Made by a program: the position numbers and the translations under genes. Below the pieces are notes generated by a model. That model made no database searches, had not been told where the DNA came from, and saw only the letters and a list, made by a program, of their open reading frames with translations. Source: Prolixibacteraceae bacterium (GTDB lineage Bacteria > Bacteroidota > Bacteroidia > Bacteroidales > Prolixibacteraceae). Taken from it: a stretch of DNA of 64,000 nt. This document shows positions 34,994 to 43,535 of this stretch, piece after piece (within the stretch, counting starts at the first letter, position 1; every line of letters starts with the position of its first letter). Location of the stretch: contig JAUWAB010000010.1 of NCBI GenBank assembly GCA_030602265.1, forward strand, positions 1-64,000, given 5' to 3'.

Positions 34994-35981
34994 ATTTCAT
35001 TAAAGGGGGCGCCATTACCAGCTCATTTTTACCGGAAGTCCGTAATGCATAATCAAATCCGGGCTGCATCGCAAAACTGCCGGTGTTTCCATGTATGTCC
35101 AGGGCAAGATAGCCAATCTGGTGTTTCTGATGGTCCGGAATTTTGGCTGCAATGCGCATTACAGCCTCCCTGCAGGCTTCATCCGGAGTTAAACCCTGCC
35201 GCATCAGCTCCACAACAAGGAAAGAACCAAGTGTCTTCATAACCAGTTCGCCGGAACCGGTCGCCACTGCCCCCCCAATATCTCCGTCTACGAACAATCC
35301 GGCCCCGATGATCGGTGAGTCTCCTACCCTTCCGTGAAGTTTGAATGCCATTCCGCTGGTGGTACATGCCCCGCAAAGCCTTCCCCGGCTGTCAAGCGCA
35401 AGCATCCCAATGGTATCATGGTTCCAGATCTCTTCGTTCTCGATGTTGATCACCGGCTTGAAGGTCCGGTCGGTCTTCTTCCATCGCTTCCATGCACTCC
35501 TGGCCGCAGGCGTGAGCAAATTCTCACGGCTGAACCCGTTTTTCAGGGCAAATGAGAGGGCACCCTTGCCGGTCAGCATAACATGCGGTGTCTGTTCCAT
35601 CACCTTTCGGGCCACAGAAACAGGATGCTTGATATGTTCCAGAAAGGCAACCGATCCGGCATTTCCTTGCTCATCCATGATGCAGGCATCCAGTGTCACC
35701 TTACCGGTGGCATCCGGCAGCCCGCCGTATCCCACCGTAATAACTTCCGGATCTGCTTCAGCGACTCTGACACCCGCCTCTACGGCATCAAGGGCATACC
35801 CTCCCTCCCGGAGTATCTCCCAGGCCGCCTCATTGGCCGGTATACCATGATTCCAGGTTGAAACCACAATGGGCAACTGAACTTCCGAAGTCATTAACGG
35901 CACGGACATTACCGGACCCGACAGGGCTATTCCTCCGGAAACTCCGGATAGGGTCTGTATAAAATTTCGGCGTGATATCAT
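34992..35981 (-). CDS. Tat-exported N4-(beta-N-acetylglucosaminyl)-L-asparaginase family Ntn hydrolase
   Basis: A protein of about 329 residues starting at the ATG at 35981, chosen because it opens a twin-arginine signal (MISRRNFIQTL, hydrophobic run to about 25). An upstream ATG at 36035 is less likely. Asparaginase_2 family: the self-cleaving Thr nucleophile is in NHDTIGMLALD (Thr near 190), with GRVGDSPIIGAGLFVD and ATGSGELVMK in the beta subunit. These enzymes split the GlcNAc-Asn bond of N-glycopeptides or act on isoaspartyl peptides or asparagine; the glycosylasparaginase reading fits best. Periplasmic. It may help salvage glycopeptides. Confidence 0.88.
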   Translation of the reverse strand: MISRRNFIQTLSGVSGGIALSGPVMSVPLMTSEVQLPIVVSTWNHGIPANEAAWEILREGGYALDAVEAGVRVAEADPEVITVGYGGLPDATGKVTLDACIMDEQGNAGSVAFLEHIKHPVSVARKVMEQTPHVMLTGKGALSFALKNGFSRENLLTPAARSAWKRWKKTDRTFKPVINIENEEIWNHDTIGMLALDSRGRLCGACTTSGMAFKLHGRVGDSPIIGAGLFVDGDIGGAVATGSGELVMKTLGSFLVVELMRQGLTPDEACREAVMRIAAKIPDHQKHQIGYLALDIHGNTGSFAMQPGFDYALRTSGKNELVMAPPLMK

Positions 35982-36078
35982 ATCCTGAAAAACAATATCT
36001 GAAATAAATTTGAAATGGCTAAAATAACATTTCAATGGGTAAATTAATTATTTTTACAAGAGATTAAGGAAAATTCAG

Positions 36079-36765
36079 ATGAAGCATTCAATAGCCACAC
36101 TCCTTCTGCTGTTTGTTGCGATATTTTCAGGGGCACAGACAATAAACAGCCTGTCAGAATTCTACAGGCAGTTTCAGGCTTCCCGCTACCAGCAGGGAAT
36201 TGTAATACCTGAATATCCCATTGAGGGTTCACCACACGAGAGGGATGAATTCATCGAAGGCACAGTGGCCACCAGGTCAGATATCCGATACGAAAATGTT
36301 CCCCTGAGGTTCAATATACATGAGAATGCCGTTGAATTCAAAACTGAAGAAGGTGTCATCTTCTTTCTGGCTGCACCCGAGGTAATCGATTTTGTTCAGA
36401 TTGGAGAAGACAAGTATGTATATGTACCTTATTCTATGGGCAACAGAATCCTTCGTGGTTTTTTCAGGGTAGCAACCGAAGGCAAAGCAACCCTGTTGGT
36501 CAGACAGTCAATCAATCTCAAGCAGCCTGAACCTCCTGCCCCTTATAAAGACGCCCAGCCTGCCCGATTTATCAAACTGGCTGATGAATATTATCTTAAA
36601 ATCGGGCCATCCGAAGCACATAAAATTTCAAACCGGAAAGAACTGCTGCAGCTGATGGGAGATAAAAGCAGTGAAGTGGACGAATTCCTGAAAAAAAACA
36701 AGGTACGGTACAACCGGCCGGAAGATCTGATAAAGGTAACCGAGTTCTTTAACTCCCTTTTATGA
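36079..36765 (+). CDS. Secreted hypothetical protein
   Basis: A 228-residue protein with a signal peptide (MKHSIATLLLLFVAIFSGAQ). I do not recognise a named family. The mature part is mixed alpha/beta with no Cys. The C terminus has a helical KISNRKELLQLMGDKSSEVDEFLKKN segment, a pattern common in uncharacterised Bacteroidota periplasmic proteins. It overlaps the start of the KefF-like gene by 4 bp (ATGA), so it is translationally linked to the antiporter pair. Confidence 0.75.
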   Translation: MKHSIATLLLLFVAIFSGAQTINSLSEFYRQFQASRYQQGIVIPEYPIEGSPHERDEFIEGTVATRSDIRYENVPLRFNIHENAVEFKTEEGVIFFLAAPEVIDFVQIGEDKYVYVPYSMGNRILRGFFRVATEGKATLLVRQSINLKQPEPPAPYKDAQPARFIKLADEYYLKIGPSEAHKISNRKELLQLMGDKSSEVDEFLKKNKVRYNRPEDLIKVTEFFNSLL

Positions 36766-37358
36766 TGCAAAAAATCCTGATCATATTTGCCCATCCGGCA
36801 TCCCATAAATCAAAAATTAACCGCCGGCTGATCGAAGGTTTAAAGACCATGGATGGGATTACCATTTGTGACTTATACGAAAAATATCCGGATTTCTTTA
36901 TAAATGTAAAACACGAACAGAGACAACTTATTGAAAATGATATTATTATATGGCATCACCCATTGTATTGGTACAGCTGTCCGGCCTTATTGAAAGAATG
37001 GCTGGACCTCGTCCTGGAACATGGATTTGCTTATGGAAGAAATGGCACAAAGCTCCACGGAAAGAAAATCTTTAATGTTGTCACCACTGGAGGAGATTCT
37101 TCTGCCTATAATCATCCGGGTAAAAACCAGTATTCGATAAAGCAGCTGCTGGCTCCCTTTCATCAGACTGCACTGTTGTGCGGCATGCAGTACCTGCCCC
37201 CTTTTGTGGTACATGGGGCACATAAATATGATTCCGTTAAAGTCAGGCTTGATATAACCAAATACCAACAGATTATTACCGGACTAAGGGATAATGTATT
37301 TAATGAAGAGTCGATAGCAAGCTGTAATTATCTGAATGAATTAATTACGGGGGAATAG
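36762..37358 (+). CDS. NAD(P)H-dependent flavodoxin-fold oxidoreductase (KefF/MdaB-like)
   Basis: A 198-residue flavodoxin-like quinone reductase. FMN-binding features are IIFAHPASHKSKINRRL at the N terminus and IIWHHPLYWYSCPALLKEWLD near residue 66, with VVTTGGDSSAYN near 107. In E. coli the homologue KefF is the ancillary subunit of the K+/H+ antiporter KefC. Here the gene sits 2 bp before a KefC-type antiporter, which supports the same pairing. ATGATG at 36762 allows two adjacent starts. Soluble, at the cytoplasmic face of the membrane. Confidence 0.88.
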   Translation: MMQKILIIFAHPASHKSKINRRLIEGLKTMDGITICDLYEKYPDFFINVKHEQRQLIENDIIIWHHPLYWYSCPALLKEWLDLVLEHGFAYGRNGTKLHGKKIFNVVTTGGDSSAYNHPGKNQYSIKQLLAPFHQTALLCGMQYLPPFVVHGAHKYDSVKVRLDITKYQQIITGLRDNVFNEESIASCNYLNELITGE

Positions 37359-37360
37359 GT

Positions 37361-39256
37361 ATGTACGGCGAAGATTTCTTTTTACATGCATTGATATATC
37401 TTCTGGCTGCAGTTATTTCCGTACCCATTGCACGACGGATAGGGTTAGGGTCTATTGCAGGATATTTACTTGCGGGCATAATAATCGGACCGTTTGTCCT
37501 GGGATGGGTAGGCCAGGAAAGAGAAAAAGTAATGCATTTTGCAGAGTTCGGGGTCGTTATCATGTTATTCCTGATCGGTTTACAAATGCAGCCTTCCATG
37601 CTGTGGAATATGAGACGAACCATATTCGGAATGGGAGGCTCACAAATGGTGCTGACCAGTCTGCTACTTGCCATTGCAAGCTTTTTTGCAGGATTTAACT
37701 GGTTTCAGGCCATTGCCATAGGACTGATATTTTCAAATTCCTCTACCGGGACTGTATTACAAACACTTGACGAACGTGGCTTGCTGAAAAACTCAGCCGG
37801 CCGTTCTGCTCTTGCCGTTACCCTGTTCCAGGACCTTACCATCATTCCCATTCTGGCCTTGTTACCCGTACTGGCCATGTTGGGTGGAGGAAGTACACTT
37901 GTCCAGGATAGCGAGATCTCTTCAAGTGCTTTTACATCATTTCCCGCGATAGTTCAGGTTGGCCTTATTGTTTCCATAGGTGCGGCGGTTATATATTTCG
38001 GACGGATTTTTGCCCGCCATATTTTCAGGTATCTGGCAGATACCGGCATGCGTGAAATTTTTACAGCCGCAGCTTTGTTGCTGGTAATTGCTGCAGCCCT
38101 GGGGACATCATACGCTGGATTGTCTCCTGCCTTGGGGACATTTGTTGCCGGAGTGGTTCTTGCCGACAATGAATACAGACATGAACTGGAGGTTACCATT
38201 GAACCGTTCAAAGGATTGCTTCTGGGATTATTTTTTATTTCCGTAGGGGCAAGCATTAACTTTCTGCTGCTTGTCAGTCATCCGTTTAAGATATTTTCAT
38301 TCGTTCTGCTTCTGGTTTCAATAAAATTTATGGTACTCTGGGTAGTGGCCAAGATCTTTGGACTGAAACACGGACGTGAAATGCTGTTTTCGCTTGCCCT
38401 GGCTCAGGCCAGCGAGCTGGGATTTGTTCTGGTGGCATTTTCTCAGCAGCTCAACCTTTTTGATCATTTTACCGCCTCCATGCTGATTATCATTATCATT
38501 TTAAGTATGGCTATTACCCCGTTTCTGCTTTTGCTGAATGAGAAATATATCAGGCCATGGTATATCAGGAGACGGAACAGGCAGGTTCCCGATGAAATCA
38601 CGGAACGGAATAATAAAATCATTATCGCCGGATTTGGCCGGTTCGGACTGGTGGTTGGCCGGTTACTGATGGCCAACGGGTTTAAGGTGACCATTCTGGA
38701 CGGGAATCCGGCCAATGTTGAAATTCTGCGAAAACATGGTTTTAAATTATTTTACGGGGATATTACCCGGCCCGAAATGCTGGAAGCTGCAGGGGTAAAG
38801 GAGGCTAAAATGCTTATCCTGACCATGGCGGAATATGACGAAGCACTGAAAATTGCCGGATATCTTAAAAAACACTATCCAAACCTGAAAATCGCCGCAA
38901 GGGCAAGGGACACGATTCACGCGTTTGAATTCTACAAGCTTGGGTTGAATATGGTACAGCGGGAGACTTTCAATTCAGCCGTTGAACTGGGTTCAAAAAT
39001 TTTATCCTATATGGGATTTACCAGATACCAGGCATACAGGGCAGCCCGGACCTTCAAGCACCATGAGGATGATATCATGTATGAACTATACCAGCACTGG
39101 CTTGAGGATGAAAATCGGTTCATTCAGGAAACAAGGCGTTTTTCGGAACAATTGGATGAGTTGCTGCAAACCGAACAGGCATTCTCTATCCATGATACCG
39201 ACTATGCCTGGGACAATCCGGCATCTGACGATGAAGAATCGGGCCGTGACCACTGA
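37361..39256 (+). CDS. KefB/KefC-type cation:proton antiporter (CPA2) with RCK domain
   Basis: A 631-residue transporter. Twelve or more membrane segments fill residues 1-385 (SIAGYLLAGIIIGPFVLG, FGVVIMLFLIGLQMQPS, SPALGTFVAGVVLADNEYRHE). A TrkA-N/RCK nucleotide-binding domain starts at KIIIAGFGRFGLVVGRLL near residue 420, followed by a charged tail to the end. CPA2/Kef systems release K+ in exchange for H+ and are ligand-gated (by glutathione adducts in E. coli). The ligand here is unknown. It forms an operon with the KefF-like gene and the secreted hypothetical protein. Confidence 0.92.
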   Translation: MYGEDFFLHALIYLLAAVISVPIARRIGLGSIAGYLLAGIIIGPFVLGWVGQEREKVMHFAEFGVVIMLFLIGLQMQPSMLWNMRRTIFGMGGSQMVLTSLLLAIASFFAGFNWFQAIAIGLIFSNSSTGTVLQTLDERGLLKNSAGRSALAVTLFQDLTIIPILALLPVLAMLGGGSTLVQDSEISSSAFTSFPAIVQVGLIVSIGAAVIYFGRIFARHIFRYLADTGMREIFTAAALLLVIAAALGTSYAGLSPALGTFVAGVVLADNEYRHELEVTIEPFKGLLLGLFFISVGASINFLLLVSHPFKIFSFVLLLVSIKFMVLWVVAKIFGLKHGREMLFSLALAQASELGFVLVAFSQQLNLFDHFTASMLIIIIILSMAITPFLLLLNEKYIRPWYIRRRNRQVPDEITERNNKIIIAGFGRFGLVVGRLLMANGFKVTILDGNPANVEILRKHGFKLFYGDITRPEMLEAAGVKEAKMLILTMAEYDEALKIAGYLKKHYPNLKIAARARDTIHAFEFYKLGLNMVQRETFNSAVELGSKILSYMGFTRYQAYRAARTFKHHEDDIMYELYQHWLEDENRFIQETRRFSEQLDELLQTEQAFSIHDTDYAWDNPASDDEESGRDH

Positions 39257-39279
39257 TCCCCGATGCCCCTGAAGTGCTG

Positions 39280-42222
39280 CTAAAAGTCCATGCTTATGCC
39301 GAAAACCAGATTGCGCGGACGCTGATAAGTATAACCTTCAATGCCAAAACGGACTTCAGGATCTGTTCCCTTATAGCCGGTATAGGTGTAAACATTCTGC
39401 ATGGTTGCAAAAATTCTCACCTTGCTTACATTTCTCGCCAGACTGTAAATGGAATAACCCAGAGTAACATGGTCAAGTTTTACGAAAGAAGCATCAGAAA
39501 GATAATAGTCCGACAAATACTGAGAAGTCTCCAATCCGGTTATAAGCGCATTCCTGCTGATGTTGCCCAGGAATTGCGATGGGTGGTAAACTCCCTGGCT
39601 GAGAGCTGATATCGCCCAGGTGCTGTTATATACATACTGGCCGGTATGAGACCTGACAGACATTCCAAGGTCAAGGGACCCCCATTGCAATCCGGTATGT
39701 AAGCCAAAAATAAACTCCGGAAGTGAACTTTTTCCGGCATATCTTTCATCAGAGGGATTCAGCTGATTGTCGGGTGTAGCTTCATAGACACCTTCCAAAG
39801 GCAGGCCATTGGAACCATAAACCTGCTTTTTCAGAAAAAATGAACCGGCAGGATGTCCTCCTGCCTGTACCTGTACATAGGCCGGATACTCTCCCGGAAT
39901 ACTGCCGGCAGAAATCCACGGCAGACCTGAATCCCCCGGAATAAGCAAATTTCCAAGACTGTTCCTGTTCCATGCACCATTCAGGCCAACTTCCCATCTG
40001 AAATTATGGGTATCTGCAGCTAACATTTTCAGGCTTGCCTCAATCCCTTTGTTCTCAATATTTCCAACACTTACAGACTGCCAATCCATTTCCTGACCCA
40101 TATTTACAGGCATCCAGGCAAGCAGGTCCATGGTAGTCCGTTTGTACGCATCAATGGTTCCGCTGAGTCTGTTGCTCCAAACCGCAAAATCGAGACCTGC
40201 ATTATATTCATGAATCTTTTCACGCATAACATCAGCTGCAGGAAGGTTCTCCCGGTACAGCCAGTGCCACCTGTCGCCAAAACCCGGCAAGCCTGCCGTC
40301 GGCCCCGAATAGAATCCTGTCATATAGGGGTCGGTTGACCGTGCAAAATTCGGAATTCCGGAGATTCCGTAACTGGCTCTGAGTTTAAGCATCTGAATCC
40401 TTTGGGAATCCTTAAGGAAAGGCTCGTTGTTCAGTTTCCAGGCCATGGATATCGCCGGATAAGTGCCCCAGCTGTAGTTGTCGGAAACCGCCAAAAGACC
40501 ATCCTGTCTTACTGAAGCAGCAAAAAAGTACTTGTCATTCAGATCCAGTCCTGCATGGGCAAAAAAGGAAATGAGGTTTCGGTCAGACTGATCAGCCGCA
40601 AACAGGTATTCTATACTCTTCGAATAATTCATATCCCGGTCTTCTCCAAGGCTTCCAAAATGCTGTCTTGACAAACCTCCTGTCAACGCAAAATGATTGG
40701 TCCCGGCTTTATTTCCGGTTGTGTAGTTTACCGACAGGTCAACCAGGTTATTCTTTCTGGTCTGCTTATAATTCCTGAAGGTTCCCCCACCGTTTTCCAG
40801 GTCTGCCCTTCCCGGGAAATTTTCAGGCTGGATAATTTCTCCCGCACCATTAACCGCATCATAAGCCAGATTCAAATTAGCCCTCAGCTTTGGCATGTTG
40901 TGAAACTGGTAACTGGCTTGTATGTTCCCGATACTGCCCACAATCCTCGAGAAATCCTCGGTCATGTTCAACAGGGCAACCGGATTAACAGGAGCCAGCA
41001 TATTGGGTTCACCGCCCGGCATTGTCCAGGTAAAATATTCAAACCAGCTGTCATCACGGACCGGTCGGGTCGGGTCGAAATGAAATGCCGACCGGAGCGC
41101 CTGCTTGTTGGCAAACCGGTTGTTGTTGAGCATGGCTTTCATATTGATTCTCAGCTGCAGGTGGTTATCAAGCAGTGTAGGCATGATCCCTAATGACATG
41201 ATCACCCTTGAAAACTTATCGGTATCCAGAATACCATTTTCGTTGGTAAAACCATACGAAACCCTGAATGGGACACCGCCCTGCAGGCCGCTCAGACTCA
41301 GGTTATGGTCAGTACTGATGGCTGTCCGGTTAATTTCATCATGCCATACCGTTTCTGTATTACCCAGGAGTGGAACACCGGTTTGCGGAAAACGGTCGGT
41401 AACGAGTCTCCTGAATTCCGCAGCAGTCAGAACATCGACTGAACGGATAGGCTGTCCGACGGATACCAGTGCACTGTAGTTAACTTTCAAAGGATCACCA
41501 TCCCTGGCCATCCTGGTCGTAATAATGATCACCCCGTTTGCACCCCTTGATCCGTAAATCGCCGTAGCAGCAGCATCCTTCAAAACAGTAAACGACTCAA
41601 TATCAGATGAGTGTATTATACTTAGCGGATTTCTTATACCCGATACACCTGCAAGATCGAGAGGAATCCCATCCACAATATATAATGGAGTATTTGTATG
41701 CAGCGAAGATCTTCCCCTCAGGTAAAAATCAACATCATCGCCTGGTGCGCCACTCTTCGGTGAAATCTGTGCCCCGGCAATACGACCCGCTATAAGCCCC
41801 TGAGGTGCGGTAATCAATCCCTGATTAAAATGATTCTCCTGAACTTCCTCAAAAGAGGCAGTTGGATTCTCCGCGTTCATCTGATACAAATCCAGTGTCT
41901 TTTTGTATGAAACGGCTATTGGATTTAGTTTAACACGGTAGTTATCAGCATTTCCCGTTTCCACCTCACGATCATGGTAACCCTTTGCGGAAATTAAAAG
42001 CACCTGGCCTTCGCTGACAGTAATGGCGAATTCGCCGTTAATCCTCGAAACAGTCCCCGTAATGGTTCCCATCCTGAAGATGTTTGCACCGGCAACCGGC
42101 TCTCCCGAAATAGCATCGGTGACCCTGCCCTTTATATTTTTTTGTTGTCCGTTAACTGTTGTGCCAGAAAATATCAATCCTGCAACCAGAATAAAAAAAA
42201 TTCTCCTCCGAAAGTGCCTCAT
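39280..42222 (-). CDS. SusC/RagA-type TonB-linked receptor without a SusD partner
   Basis: A 980-residue outer-membrane protein. Signal peptide (to NGQQ near residue 26), a carboxypeptidase-regulatory-like domain (NIKGRVTDAISGEPVAGANI, 29-105), the plug (YLRGRSSLHTNTPLYIVDGIPLD, then VLKDAAATAIYGSRGANGVIIITT), then a large barrel ending in an aromatic strand (NLVFGISMDF). SusC proteins import glycans or peptides with a SusD lipoprotein lid, normally the next gene. Here the next gene is the convergent KefC, so SusD is absent. Transcription is in the same direction as the ribose/nucleoside genes upstream. It could be the importer of that locus (RusC-like), but the 267-bp gap and its own -7 element leave this open. 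Confidence 0.88.
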   Translation of the reverse strand: MRHFRRRIFFILVAGLIFSGTTVNGQQKNIKGRVTDAISGEPVAGANIFRMGTITGTVSRINGEFAITVSEGQVLLISAKGYHDREVETGNADNYRVKLNPIAVSYKKTLDLYQMNAENPTASFEEVQENHFNQGLITAPQGLIAGRIAGAQISPKSGAPGDDVDFYLRGRSSLHTNTPLYIVDGIPLDLAGVSGIRNPLSIIHSSDIESFTVLKDAAATAIYGSRGANGVIIITTRMARDGDPLKVNYSALVSVGQPIRSVDVLTAAEFRRLVTDRFPQTGVPLLGNTETVWHDEINRTAISTDHNLSLSGLQGGVPFRVSYGFTNENGILDTDKFSRVIMSLGIMPTLLDNHLQLRINMKAMLNNNRFANKQALRSAFHFDPTRPVRDDSWFEYFTWTMPGGEPNMLAPVNPVALLNMTEDFSRIVGSIGNIQASYQFHNMPKLRANLNLAYDAVNGAGEIIQPENFPGRADLENGGGTFRNYKQTRKNNLVDLSVNYTTGNKAGTNHFALTGGLSRQHFGSLGEDRDMNYSKSIEYLFAADQSDRNLISFFAHAGLDLNDKYFFAASVRQDGLLAVSDNYSWGTYPAISMAWKLNNEPFLKDSQRIQMLKLRASYGISGIPNFARSTDPYMTGFYSGPTAGLPGFGDRWHWLYRENLPAADVMREKIHEYNAGLDFAVWSNRLSGTIDAYKRTTMDLLAWMPVNMGQEMDWQSVSVGNIENKGIEASLKMLAADTHNFRWEVGLNGAWNRNSLGNLLIPGDSGLPWISAGSIPGEYPAYVQVQAGGHPAGSFFLKKQVYGSNGLPLEGVYEATPDNQLNPSDERYAGKSSLPEFIFGLHTGLQWGSLDLGMSVRSHTGQYVYNSTWAISALSQGVYHPSQFLGNISRNALITGLETSQYLSDYYLSDASFVKLDHVTLGYSIYSLARNVSKVRIFATMQNVYTYTGYKGTDPEVRFGIEGYTYQRPRNLVFGISMDF

Positions 42223-42377
42223 CTGTAATACCGCATTTTTGCCACATACCGATTCTTCCCGGGCCAGTTATGGCTTTAACCAGCCTGTTGAAAAAAAATC
42301 TGACATATAAGGCAAGATTATTCCGAAAACAAACCGGTCCAACCATCAGGTCATACCGGATTCATTTTTACGGGACA

Positions 42378-42385
42378 CAAAAATA
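42378..42385 (-). promoter_or_regulatory. -7 element upstream of the SusC-like gene
   Basis: On the minus strand this reads TATTTTTG, an exact TAnnTTTG match, with a TTTG 25 nt upstream (plus-strand CAAA at 42411), slightly too far. The leader would be about 150 nt. The rest of 42223-42489 shows no gene. Confidence 0.35.
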
Positions 42386-42489
42386 GAAAAATAGTGGAAA
42401 TAAAACCTAACAAATTTCCATAACATTATGTTCAAAATAAACTACAAACTCCGGAACCCGAAAGCAGTCAATACAGATATAATAGAAAA

Positions 42490-43527
42490 TCAAGGTTTTA
42501 CCAATTCATAATTTTCCATGGTAACAAAAAAATCATTAATAATCCCATAAATATCAAACCATTCCCAGATGATGATTTTCCGTGGATTCTCAGGACGCTC
42601 AACCCATTGACCATCGGTAAATACGGGTGCAGGGATTTCCCTGGTTTCTGCCCATGATGGATTTTTAACCACAGCCACGGCTGCCTGGTCGAACAGGGCC
42701 CTTCCGGGAGGATTGCCCCACATACCGTAACTCTCGAACAGATTCACCGAATAGTCACCCCAGGTGTGGAATTCCCCACCATTCCGGCCTGTTACGGGAG
42801 AAGAAATTCTTGGTCCTTTACCGGGCATCCGGCGAAGGATCTGATCGCGGGAAACCATTACAGCAGCCGTTCCCGAAGGTTTTCCTCCGCGAACCAAAAC
42901 CATTTCAAAAGGTACGTCCACGTCAAGAATATAGTTCATAGACGGGATATCCCAATCCTGGTTGTGTTCTCCCGGTTCGGGATAATTGGAGCCCAGCCAG
43001 ACAATCCTTACATTCTTAGCTATAGCAGGCTCTTTAAGCAAGGCCAAAGCGATATTGGTCAGTTTTCCGACAGGCAATAAAACCAGTTGCTGGTCCCGTT
43101 TTTTCATGGCCTCTTCAATAATAAAATCAACCGCTTCGTGACCATCAAAGTCAGTTTCGCTTATATGGGCTTTAATCTCTTCGAACGAACCGTTGGCGCC
43201 TGTCTTAAGCGGAATTTTTCCGAAAAACCCACCACACAATTGCATCACCCTTTTGGCTTCCTCATAGTGGTCACTTACATCCGATTCTTCGGAATACCCG
43301 GTGGGTGCACTGGTGGCATTCACCGTAACCCCAACCACATCAAAATGGTCACCGCTGAAAAGCAGGTAGGCCAAAGCATGCTGGTCGTCTACTTCGTTGT
43401 TGGCATCGGTATCAAAAAGTACCGGAATTTTTTGAAACGATGTCCCCTGCTTTGCCGGCTGACATGAAATTAACACCGTAAAAAAGGCAAAGAGAGAAAT
43501 AATGGATAAATTCTTCTTGTTCATCAT
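42490..43527 (-). CDS. Nucleoside hydrolase family lipoprotein
   Basis: A 345-residue member of the inosine/uridine-preferring nucleoside hydrolase family, which splits the N-glycosidic bond of nucleosides to ribose and base. A lipoprotein signal (VLISC, Cys near 22) precedes the Ca-binding Asp cluster PVLFDTDANNEVDDQHAL (residues 35-52). Later pieces are LLPVGKLTNIALAL near 150 and the closing Asp in RALFDQAAVAVV. No acidic run follows the lipid Cys, so a periplasmic rather than surface position seems likely. It starts 8 bp after the DUF1593 gene. Its role with ribokinase and a sugar permease is ribose release from nucleosides (RusNH-like). Confidence 0.9.
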   Translation of the reverse strand: MMNKKNLSIISLFAFFTVLISCQPAKQGTSFQKIPVLFDTDANNEVDDQHALAYLLFSGDHFDVVGVTVNATSAPTGYSEESDVSDHYEEAKRVMQLCGGFFGKIPLKTGANGSFEEIKAHISETDFDGHEAVDFIIEEAMKKRDQQLVLLPVGKLTNIALALLKEPAIAKNVRIVWLGSNYPEPGEHNQDWDIPSMNYILDVDVPFEMVLVRGGKPSGTAAVMVSRDQILRRMPGKGPRISSPVTGRNGGEFHTWGDYSVNLFESYGMWGNPPGRALFDQAAVAVVKNPSWAETREIPAPVFTDGQWVERPENPRKIIIWEWFDIYGIINDFFVTMENYELVKP

Positions 43528-43535
43528 GTTGTTTT

